A program made the translations under genes and the position numbers. Shown in pieces: positions 1-10,900 of a stretch of DNA of 64,000 nt (position 1 is the first letter of the stretch; each line of letters starts with the position of its first letter). The notes below the pieces were generated by a model. The model searched no databases. It was given only the letters and a program-made list of their open reading frames with translations, and was not told where the DNA came from. This stretch comes from Periplaneta americana (lineage: Eukaryota > Arthropoda > Insecta > Blattodea > Blattidae): the NCBI RefSeq assembly GCF_040183065.1, contig NC_091128.1, positions 174,828,168 to 174,892,167 of the forward strand. The letters run 5' to 3'.

Positions 1-39
1 AAAGAACACGACAACGAAAGTGTAACATATTTTGTCGGC

Positions 40-165
40 TGCTAGGAGAGAGATCTGCGATGATGAGGCGATAGTAGCGATCCTAGTGGTGGGCAACTAC
101 CCCTGTTTGCATTTTTACTACATATTGAGCTTTGCGACTGTATATAGTAGACTGTGGTAATATCA
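40..165. mobile_element. Fragment of a short TA-type MITE
   Basis: This stretch matches, in reverse complement, the element at 48434-48617. Both share the end motif GACTGTATATA(G/T)TAGACTGTG, the internal GCGATCCTAGTGG / GTGATCCTAGTGG block and the pattern between them. Only one end is visible here and no coding potential is present. The call rests on similarity within the window. Confidence 0.5.
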
Positions 166-559
166 TTTTCAAATTCGAGGTTTCTTGCTTTTGTTATGAT
201 GGTAATCATAGACGAGAAACTTAATTTGCATGAATACAAGATATATGGAAATAATCCTAGGAAGTTATTAAATATAATTATTGAAAATAGAGAGATGAAG
301 ATAAATGAAGCTCCTTAGGTTGGAAATGTTATAAAAAATTTAAGAGCTTCTTTTGCAAACTTGAGGTATTCTTTTGATGCAAAACTGGTCAATGCCCTGT
401 GAAAAAATGGTCTAGTTTCAGCATTCTACCAGAAGGAACATATTTTAATGAGTTTTTCCTTTATGTATATATTTTTTTTAATTTCAGCTGAGACTCCAAG
501 GGGGGTATATTTAATATAATTAAATATGTACCAAACCTATATGCACATAGAATTATTCC
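166..559. other. Non-coding, no recognisable feature
   Basis: AT-rich sequence between a MITE fragment and a LINE fragment. No exon with good splice sites, RNA gene or terminal repeat could be supported. It probably belongs to an upstream HTT intron. Confidence 0.4.
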
Positions 560-1214
560 AATTCAGAAACAACTAAGTAAACTAAAAGAACTCCAAAAGG
601 AAATAACATTTCAATGGATACCTAGTCATTGTGGTATACCTGGAAACGAGAAAGTCGATATTGCAAAACAGGCAACATACTTGCAACCAAGACCTCTTCA
701 AGTGATATCTCTATCCTGTGCTTTTGCTTCAGTAAAGTCTCATTTTATAAACCTATGGATCAACAATTGGCTCTCTGCTGACAAAGGAAAAATTTTACAG
801 TCTGTACAAAAGAAACCAAATGACCTGGAAATGTACAAAAACTTGCCCAGACATGTTCAAACATTTTTAACAAGAGCCAGAACAGGTCACATTGTCACTC
901 AATTGTACCTACACCGATTTCACATTTCTGATAATCCTACTTGTCTGTGGTGTAATAATCATGATGAAGATCTGGAACACATTCTTCTATACTGTCCATC
1001 CATAAACCACAAAAAAGTAAATTAAAATCATCAGTACCAGTTGCAGAAGACACAGCCCTGCTTTATATATTGACTACACCCCACCTCTGGCTACTAGCAA
1101 CAGGCATCTATAATGAACACCGATCAAAATATCCCTCATTTCTCGTGAAAAACAACAACTGAATAGACTATAGTGGACTTCATATTGTCAGCAAACAGCT
1201 GGATACATTAAGAA

Positions 1215-1254
<40 letters not shown>
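560..1254 (+). mobile_element. 5'-truncated LINE, family A (RNase H end of ORF2)
   Basis: The translated sequence carries the last part of a retrotransposon RNase H domain (FQWIPSHCGIPGNEKVD) followed by the C-terminal zinc-knuckle-like region (CLWCNNHDEDLEHILLYC) typical of LINE ORF2 proteins of the I/LOA/R1 group. The reading frame is broken: the RNase H motif and the ORF at 681-1025 are in frame, then the frame shifts near 1015. The element ends in a (GATT)n tail, as expected for target-primed reverse transcription. A second copy of the family lies on the minus strand at 43885-44487. It is a dead copy within an HTT intron or flank. Confidence 0.8.
1213..1254 (+). repeat. (GATT)n microsatellite tail of the LINE
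   Basis: About ten GATT units immediately follow the ORF2-like end of the LINE, so the tract is best read as its 3' tail. Confidence 0.85.
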
Positions 1255-1821
1255 TCAGCTAATTGAACACAACAGATTCAGTATCCATATGTGACTGTTA
1301 TAGTTGTTTTGAGTTTTCGTTTGGAAAATACTCAAAAAGCTGTTGTTTAATATCGTATTTCAGGTGGTATCCACTGGTTTTGAGTATAATTATAGGGAAT
1401 GTCAGTTTCAAATAGAAATGCCACATAATATGCTCAGTGTCAGGCACAGGTCACTGAATGCATTCCGACCAGTTCTGATGCAAATGCTGCAACATTTTAC
1501 AACAAATTCAGCACTTCGTATTTTCGCCATCAACACGAAAGGAGGACTGTTAAATTGTACTTCCCATGCTTTATAAAATTTAAGTTTTTGCATATTTGTT
1601 TTTTGTTATGGGAGAGATATTTCGAAACACAGTATTACAATTGTACGTCCACTGCTGATATCTATTTGGTTACTTCTCACAAAGTGAAGGGGGTAAGAAG
1701 GCGGTAGATGCCATCGTTAGACTTGAGTAGAGGCAGGAGCATGTGTCGCAGCACAGCACAGCTCTTGGTGATCATTGTGATATGCAACAAACAGGTGATG
1801 CTGTTATGAAATCTGATGCAG
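1255..1821. other. HTT intron sequence without recognised feature
   Basis: Non-coding on inspection. An open frame at 1343-1576 follows a possible AG acceptor but shows no huntingtin similarity and has no counterpart in the expected exon order, so it is left unassigned. Confidence 0.4.
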
Positions 1822-1998
1822 GAGTCTCATCATCAGCTTGTCACGTCTGCCACTTGTGAACTCTTACGTCGCCACCCCACCCGACGTGTGGCGCCAAGGC
1901 TGGGCCACAGAGCTGGGAGGGCCATCCCGCACGTCAGTGCCACCCTTGCCTGTAGACTACCTGCAGGACATCGATGTCCTCCAGCAGCTTATATTCAG
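1822..1998 (+). CDS. HTT: HTT exon 1 of 8 in window
   Basis: Acceptor GATGCAG precedes and donor GTGGGT follows. The first base completes a split codon and the exon ends with two bases of the next Arg codon. It encodes SLIISLSRLPLVNSY and then VDYLQDIDVLQQLIFR, matching the huntingtin region just before LGWTSR. An in-frame stop at 1814-1816 confirms that the coding starts downstream of it. Confidence 0.92.
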
Positions 1999-4900
1999 GT
2001 GGGTAACACATGTGTGACTTCACTTCACACTCCATGCCTTTGTTAAATACCTGAACTTGAGTGCATCTAAAGGTACGGTCACACATCGCTACTTTTGCTG
2101 CGCAATTTTTGTACTGCAGCTGCAAAAGTTGCGTGTCGTGTTCACACATAAGCTAAAAGTAGCGTGCTGCACGCTACTTTTCGTGCTGCGCAACCCGAGT
2201 GCAGCAAAAGTTGCAACTGGAGGTTGCGAGTCTGTTCACACACAAGGCGCTACTTCTGCAGCCGCAGTCATGCTGCAGGTTCCCATCTCCGTGTTGACTT
2301 CTCAATATACATTTTGTGGTTATGTTCGAATTATTAATGAACTCATGCGAAAGCTTACTTATCTATTATTTGCTTTTCTGTCCTAACTAGTATTCAGAAA
2401 TTGGCATTATTTTTACTTTAAAACTTTTAAAAATGCCTATATACTTAAATGATAACCAACAGCATATTCATGTAATCAATGTTGGCAACCCTCCTGTTTT
2501 GAACTACGCTAAGGAAAATTTAAAAAATGAATTATATCGTCAGCAATTATGCTCAGACAGTGTTGTGTATTTAATAACTATTACAAATAATTTATTTTCA
2601 TCACATCTAACATTAAAATATATCCAAACAATAAACATTGGCACATTTGGGTGGTAACACTGGTTGCAACCGCAGCAAAAGTTTCAACAAAACCGATATC
2701 AAAAATGCTGCGGCTGCAACCCTGAGAACCCTGTTCACACGTCGCTACTTCTAAGCTGCGCGTAGCATGGAAAAGTAGCGGGCAGCAGGTTCGGCAGCTG
2801 CTACTTTTCGGGTTGCACCGTTGTTCACACGTCGCAGTACGAGAGTTGCGCAGTTTTTTGTACTGCATCGCTGCAAAAGTAGCGACGTGTGACCGTACTT
2901 TAATTCAGTATTCTCCATTGTAAGCTACTCACTAACTGTTCCTGACAAATGTAAAAAAGATTACTAGAGAATTTTCCAGGTGTTAAAGTTCTTTGTGTCC
3001 ACCACTTTCGAGTAGCATAAAAATTTCTACATTCATCACATGAGCTTTGCGTTGTCTTGCACTACAGGATAACTCTTCTCGGATGGACCAGTCGTCAGCA
3101 GTTCGAAGAGACCTGGGTGGCTTTCCTCAGTGTGTTGAGTTCGAACCCCATGGAGAACTGTGCTCCTGAGGAAGTGGCCATCATGGTACATGCAAGTAGT
3201 CTGGCGGTACGTGCCATCTCAGCCCTGCTGGTGCAAACATTGATGCTTCCGATGCCAGGCAACCCTAATACCAGCCGACTGGTGCACCAGCCACGCGAGA
3301 AGGTCCTGCCACAGTCCAAGTATGTGCCAGTGCAGCGCGTCACCACCTCTTTCCCTCTATCTCTCACTTCTAGCCGCATTTGATAGACAGTAGATAACTA
3401 GTGTGTATGTTCCCAAGTCTGCTATGTTTAGTTTATGTGTCCATTTACTTAATAAGCAGAGCTAAATCACCTTTATTAGAAACAAACAAACATTGGAAGG
3501 AATATACTAATGGACATGAATTGGTATACAAAGAATACAATAATATTCCCATTAATGTGTACTCTAATATACTATACTGGGTGTTCATTTCAAAGTGTGT
3601 CATGACGTCACTGTTGTTGGGTCACCGATTTGAAGCGAGTTTCAGCTTATATGTTAGAAAAGTTGCCTATTATTTAAGGCGTTCTTCAATCTGAACTTGA
3701 GAACGTGTACGGTATAACTTGAACGTCGTAGCAACAGATGGCGGTCTGTACGGTCTGTGTGCTACCATAACCTCTTTCGAACTGTGTTTTGCGCCAGCAA
3801 GTCGTATGCAGGGTATTTGTTATCATCGGTTGCGTACTGTAACATTCCACAATACAAATCAAATGCTCCGTGTCCATGTTGACCGTCGAAGTTAATGTCA
3901 ACAAATATGTAAGTAATCGTCTTAACCCTCTCCCCATATCCCGACAGTACTTATTTCCAAACAGTTCACATTCCTGCCACTACCGGCGTTACCGTACGTA
4001 TCGGTACGTACTCTTCAGAATGAACGCCGTACTTGCTAGGCAACTTCTCTACCTCTTAGGTTATACACCTCTGCGGAAGTGTAGGAAGATTGAATTCTCT
4101 AGGCTCATCGGCTAGCCACATGACGGCATACAGCGAGCCATGACACATTTTGAACTGAACACCCAGTATTTCATCATGTACACAGAAACAAAATATTAAT
4201 GTTCACGATCCAGTTAGATCTCAATAATATAATGTTTAAATAAACCATCATTCACTAAGTAAATATTACAGCTAATTGAAAATAAGATAAATAGTTATGA
4301 ATGTTCGAGCATTTCAGCGATAACAAAAAAAAAAAAAGCGACAAGTTATTTCCGAACAAACATGAAATATTTAAGTTTGCAATAATAAAAGTAACATGCA
4401 TACATACGTGGTACATTCATTAAATTCTGAGACTGAGGGTATAGTGGCGGTGTGGTGCACTAGAACGGATAGGTGGCGCCGTGATATGGTACCTTGTCAG
4501 TCTCTCGTCCCAGCATCATACAGTTACGTGCATATAGTGTAAGCAGAATTACGGTCTTTGTTGTGACGGTGATTTGAATGCGCGCGTCGGAATTCGAGTA
4601 TGTTGCAGTTTGAGCAATGGGCAAAAGTCACGTTCTGTCAGAAATTAGGCGAAACTGCTATAACCGATCATAACTGGAGACGAAACATGGTGTTTCCTTT
4701 ACGATCCGCAACTGAAGCGACAATCCGCCACCTGGAAAACGCCATTCTTTCCACGACAGAAAAATCCGCAACAAGACAGGTCAAAACGCAAGGTGATGCT
4801 TTAACAGTTTTTTTTATTCAAATGGAATTGTTCACATAGAATTCATCCCACAAGGTGCAACTGTAGACAAGATCCTCTACAAAGAGATTCTTGGCTGTTT

Positions 4901-7900
4901 ACGCAATTCAATTCGTCGTAAGCGTCCTGAGCTTTGGCATAGGAAGAATTGGCTGTTGCTACACGACAACGCCCCTGCACATCGCTCCATCCTTGTCCAA
5001 GAGGAACTTGCAAGGCAACAGGTCGCTGTTTTGCCACACCTTCCGTACTCACCTGATCTCGTACCATGCCATTTTTTTTCTCTTTCCCCTCATGAAATCA
5101 ATCCTACGTGGGCGTAATTTTTATGCGGCCGAAAAGGTCATGACTGTCACAAGAGAAGCCATACGGCATCTTCCTGCCAACATCTTTCAGCAGTGCTTCC
5201 AGCAGTTACACCAACGTTGGCAGACGTGCATAGCGGCCAACGGCGACTATATTGAGGGAGGATGTCGATCTGTTTAAGTGTACGCCGTATCACGCGGCAT
5301 CTTCTGAGACATCCAGATTCTTGTGGGTGCCTACCCTTCAGGCGTCAGTGTCAGAACTTAATGACTGTACCACGTACATACATATAGACATAGTGGAAGT
5401 TTCAAATGTTAGGACAAATTACAATTAGTTGAATTGAATTAATTGAACTCCCAATATGTAGACATATGATTTAATAGATTTAGATGATGCTTTGTTGTCT
5501 ACAACAGTACCTGAAGATATGGCACTTAATGCGATATTGCAACTTCTTACTTCGCACATTTTATAATAAATCTGTTAATTTCCTGTATAACAACAGTTTA
5601 ATACAAGTAAAGCAAACATGATCAGGCAACTACTACAGACATGTAGCAAGTTACAATAATTTACTTGATTCAAAATCTGTCGCAACTGCTTCTTACAAAA
5701 GCTTACATGGGAACAACTTAATAGAAGTAAATTGAACCTGATCAGAAACCTATTTCACAAAGATGTGGTGTTGTACATTACAAATTACTGATGAAAGTTG
5801 TTGTAAAGTATGAAGTTGTATCTTTCTCTTCCACGAAAGAATTAAAGTGTGTTGTACATTACCAATGAGCGTATTCCGAATCTCAGCGCTGAGCAATCTG
5901 ATGGTATCACGGTGTTCCGAATTTCAACGATAACGTCATTGATGCTCCACCGGTGTCGCACTGGTTCCATCAGCTTGCAGAGGTGGTGGCAGTCTCCATC
6001 AGTGAATCTGATTGGTTCTTGTATAGGGCGGGAATTAGCAGACGAATGACATCGTGCACTGTTGTGTAATGGCGGTGTGTTCTGCTGTATTGTTTGTAAT
6101 GAGCACAACGTAAAAACAATATGTTAATGGCTTATGAGCGAACATGTCAACGGACCCGTTATTACTACCGGTTCAAGAAATAAATTAATAACTCTTCTCG
6201 GGTTCTCAGCCAGGTGAGTTGGAGATTAGCTTCCAAGCTTTCGACGGCTAGCTCTGCCATCTTCTTCAGGGACGAAGTGATGTGGGACCACGTCTAGCCG
6301 GTATATATGCAAAAGTAGGGCTTCCCGCTGCGGGCCAATCAGGAGCTAGTTCCTAGTCCCGACCGCCAGGCGCATTCTGGTTGGTGGACACGTCAGCCAA
6401 TCAGGAGCCACTTGCTGGTCCCGACTGTCTGCCGTGTGCTGGTGGTCTAAGCATATTGATGGCAGGTTTCCATGCTGTACTCAGCTGTAGACCCCCGTCT
6501 CTGTTGAAATTATTGCCATCTAGCTGGATTTCGATGGCTTCCTTGATAACTAAGTCCCAGTAACCTGATGTCTTGTCCAAGATGGTGGTGGCGCTGAAAT
6601 CTATCTTGTGGCCAGTTTCTAGGCTGTGTTGGGCTACTGCAGAGTTATCAGGATAATATAGTCTAATGCTGCGTTGGTGTTCCTTGCAGCGTTCCGTAAT
6701 AGTTCGTCCCGTCTGCCCGATGTAGCATTTCCCACACTCACAAGGTATTCTGTAGACACCAGGTGTCCTGAGACCAAGGTCGTCCTTAACTGGTCTCAGC
6801 AAGTTCTGGATCTTTGTGGGCGGCTTATGGATGGTTTTAATCCCGTGTTTTCTTAGCATTCTGCTAATTTTGCCCGAGATGGGGCCGTAGAACGGGATAT
6901 ATGCCATGCCCTTTGTCTCCTCTTGTTCCTCGGCAGGTGGTTTGTCCGAAAAGGCCCTTCTGAGGGCCAAGCCGATTTCCCTGTTGCCGAAGTTGTTCTG
7001 TAGGAACGTCTTACGTAGGTGACAGATCTCAGAAGGGAGACTCTCTTTGTCCGAAATCCCTCTCGCCCTGTGTAGAAGAGTCGACAGGACCATTCGTTTC
7101 TGTGCCGGATGGTGGTGGCTGTGTCCATTGAGATATAGATCGGTATGAGTCGGTTTCCTGTATACTCTGTGACCCAGTGTGCCATCTGACTTCCTGGAGA
7201 TGAGAATGTCTTAGACCACCAGCACACGGCAGACAGTCGGGACCAGCAAGTGGCTCCTGATTGGCTGACGTGTCCACCAACCAGAATGCGCCTGGTGGTC
7301 GGGACTAGGAACTAGCTCCTGATTGGCCCGCAGCGGGAAGCCCTACTTTTGCATATATACCGGCTAGACGTGGTCCCACATCACTTCGTCCCTGAAGAAG
7401 ATGGCAGAGCTAGCCGTCGAAAGCTTGGAAGCTAATCTCCAACTCACCTGGCTGAGAACCCGAGAAGAGTTATTCTACATCAAACGCCGGGAAAGCCTCA
7501 AGTCATACAAGAAATAAATTGTTTATGCTCTCTTTTCTTTGAACGAGATTGGGAAGGAGGGGAAGGTAGCCAATAAGGAAGCATGCCCACAAGTTTAAAA
7601 TAACAGTGTTTCCAGCGTAATGAAAATGTGCATATGACATTGTCTTGCCAGCATGATTGTCTTTGGCCGGTGGTGATAGGTAGGTGTGTGACGACCATGT
7701 GGTTTCGCAGGTGCAACGAGAGACTGCGTGCCATCCACGAACTGCTATGGTGGAGACTGCAGGACTTGGAGCTGCCGGGGCCCAGTCTCCAGCTGAGTCA
7801 CGTCTTCAAGCGTGGCAGTATAGAGCGGCTGCTCAGCCCTCACAAGTACGGCTACAGCCAGGTGTCACTGGAGTATCTGTGGACTGCCACGCGCATCCTG

Positions 7901-10900
7901 GATGGCAACAGCAACACTGCCGAGGGAGAAACGCGGAAAGCTACAGGTAGACTATAAAGGAAGATACTAAACAGAGCTGTCTTTCTTGGCGTGAAGGAAG
8001 GCAACTTACAAAATATTATTGTAAAAACATTCTTAGAAATAGATCTTTAATGGGGATGATTGCAAAAAATGTTGTTGTTGTTTTCTAATGCCAGGCATTT
8101 GACAATAAAGTCATTTGACCTCTTGCACTCCAATATTTTTCAAAGATATTATCGTGACTAGCCACAGAAGCACAGATTTTGAGGTGTTCCGAATCCATTT
8201 CTTGGTTTGAGTTGCACAGTGGGCAGTTAGGGGATTGATATATTCCAATTCTATGCAGGTGTTTGGCCAAACAATCATGGCCTGTTGCCAATCTAAATGC
8301 AGCTACAGACGATTTTCGTGGTAAATCGGGAATTAACTGTGGATTTTGATGCAAAGAGTTCCATTTTTTCCCTTGGGATTGAGTTATCAAATTTTGTTTG
8401 TTGAAATCTAAGTATGTAGATTTAATAAATCTCTTCACAGAGTAATACATAGATTTAGTAACAGGTCTGTAAGTAGCAGTGCTGCCCTTCTTTGCTAAAG
8501 CATCCGCATTCTCGTTTCCCAGGATTCCACAGTGGGATGGTATCCATTGGAATACAATTCTTTTATTGAGTGATATTAATTGAGAGAGCATTTTAGTTAT
8601 TTCTGCTGTTTGAGATGAAGGTGTGTGTTTAGAGACTATTGATAGAATAGCTGCTTTGGAGTCTGACAATATAACTGCATTCCTAAATTTATTGATGTGG
8701 CATAGAAGATTCCTGAGACATTCATTTATTGCAATGATTTCACCATCAAAACTTGTTGTTCCATACCCAAGAGATCTATAAAGTGAGAAGAGACAGCACG
8801 TAACACCTGCACCGGCACCTTGTTCTCTGGAGATCAAGGATCCGTCAGTGTATAAATGAAGCCAGTTTTGTGGAGGGTACCTAATATTAATTGTCTCTAA
8901 AGACAATTGTTTCAACATTTCAGTGTTTACTTCTGATTTCAGTATTTCTTCTGTTAAATTTAGATTATATTCTATATTTAATAGCGTTAAAGGGTTTGGT
9001 TTAATTTGTAAGTTTTCTTTTAATTCGGGATATTGATTTTCTGTTTTAATTCTTGAACAATGGATATAAAACTTTTTTGAGTTTTCGATCTACAGAGAGG
9101 ACTGTATGAATGCCAATTGTTTCCTGGTAATCTGATAAGTTTTTCATATTGAATCAGTGCTTTTTCTTCTATTGTCATTTTGATGCTGTTAATATTAGTG
9201 AGGAATCTCATAGAATCTATTGGAGTTGTTTTGATTCCACCAGTAATGAGTCTGAGAGCTTGGTTTTGAACATATTCTATGTCGTTTATGAAAGGTGAAG
9301 TAATTAAAATTTCTCCGCAGTATGTCAGCACTGGCTGTATAAACATTTTGTATGTAGTGTTCAAAGTATTCCTAGAGCATCCCCATTTCTTTCCTGCTAG
9401 TCTTTTTAGAAGGGAGAATCTTTTGCGAGCTTTTTCAGAAATGTATTGCAAAAAATGTAGAGTCGCCTTCACATCCTTGTAACTTTCAAAGCTTTAGAGG
9501 TAAGTACTTCAAACTTGGCATGTTTACTGAAAACGGCTTATTTTATTTTCCTTAATTTTTTTCATAACTTTTAAGGAGAGAAACTTAATTTTTTACCAGA
9601 CTATCTAATGTAAAAAATGACTTTCATTTCCACTCAAATTTCCGAAAACTACAGTTTATATCAATCTGTCATTTTGACAGCTTTTTAAAACATCTTAGCA
9701 AAGTTAGTTCGGTTTTTGTTTTTGGTTATAATTGGTTTTATAATAGTACATTATGCAACGAGCCTATAATGGTAGTAATTAAGACGCGAGTATGTTTGTT
9801 TATGAAACGAGCGCAAGCGAGTTTCATAATTTTCATACAAGCGTCTTAATTACCATTATAGGCAAGTTTCATACGACTTTTTATGCTCGACCATATTTCT
9901 AACTTGAAATTTTCATAAGTATTCATGTTATGGTTATGTAAGTGAGGAGCGGAACTGACCTGAATTGTGAGATGTGCGCAGACGCGAAAGTATTGATTTT
10001 TTCCGAGGCACGAATGTCATTGACCTTGATATAATCTAGAGAATAACATGAAGATTAGTCTTGATATAACCTGGAAATTGATTTAGAATTGAAAAACGAG
10101 ATGACAAATTGAATTTATTTGAATATTATTTACAATTAACGCGAATTATTATAGTAACGGAACATAACCTTCTGCGACAGTATTGGATTTCCAGCCTCCG
10201 TGACTTTTCGCTAATTGTCTTTCGATTGCATATCCGAGAATAATCGATACTTGCGGTTTTATAATGGTACAATGGTGATTTCTCATTGGCTGAACAACTG
10301 AATTATAATGAATAGGTGTACTTTAATGAGGTCCATTAAAGGGCTGCTACCAGGTGTATAATTACTACATTTCGGCATGGTCGAGCATAAAAATAAATAA
10401 AATATATTTAACCCCTCTTTGGAATGAAAAAATTTGCGTGTACTTTACAACACCCAAACCATACAATGGCTTATTATTATTAAATTTTAAACCAACATTA
10501 TGTTCATTATTATCTAAAACAGCTTTGTATGAAATATCCTTATCCTACAATAAGTACTTGTGTCATTTTTGCATGTCCCACTTCAGCACTAGAAAAGTTT
10601 GTTAAAAATTGACTGCTATAATGTAACATACGAAAAACTGAGTATATACTGAATTTATTGAATTTTCTCTGTAAGATTTACACTATATGAATTCATTTAT
10701 ACACATACAGGCTATATACATATTATGACAGCGACGTGAGATTCGAACTCACGACCAGCGTCCCGCAAGAGAGAAGATCGCGCGGAGCACTTTGGGACGG
10801 CACGCGGCGAGAGAGTGGAGAGGGAGTTTGCGCGCGCATCTTCTGCTTGCCTAGAGAGGCCGAGAAATCCGTCGAAGTGGAAGACTCGCGAATTCGAACT

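Larger units (their letters stand above)
6187..7507 (-). mobile_element. Penelope-like element with inverted terminal repeats
   Basis: The element has two near-identical 264-bp arms in inverted orientation (6187-6450 and 7211-7474) around a coding core read from the minus strand, and is bracketed by the 13-bp direct repeat CAAGAAATAAATT (6174-6186 and 7508-7520), the likely target-site duplication. The core encodes a GIY-YIG endonuclease domain. The reverse transcriptase is missing, so this is a 5'-truncated copy with an extra inverted terminal repeat, a layout known for Penelope-like elements. Confidence 0.88.
8070..9480 (-). mobile_element. LINE, family B, 5'-truncated (RT end plus RNase H)
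   Basis: The 3' end is at 8070-8085 on this strand as a GTTGTTGTTGTTTTC run, that is a CAA-type tail. Coding remains are the RT thumb region (9020-9472) and the RNase H plus C-terminal zinc knuckle (8085-8918). Four further copies are in the window, and the one at 31311-32428 looks almost identical, indicating recent activity. Confidence 0.9.

Noticed and set aside
1343-1576. A 77-codon open frame after a possible acceptor
   Set aside because: No huntingtin or other recognisable similarity, and the phase and order of huntingtin exons do not need it.
2057-2386. A 109-codon frame next to an HTT exon
   Set aside because: It lies inside the inverted-repeat MITE and has no transposase or other domain.
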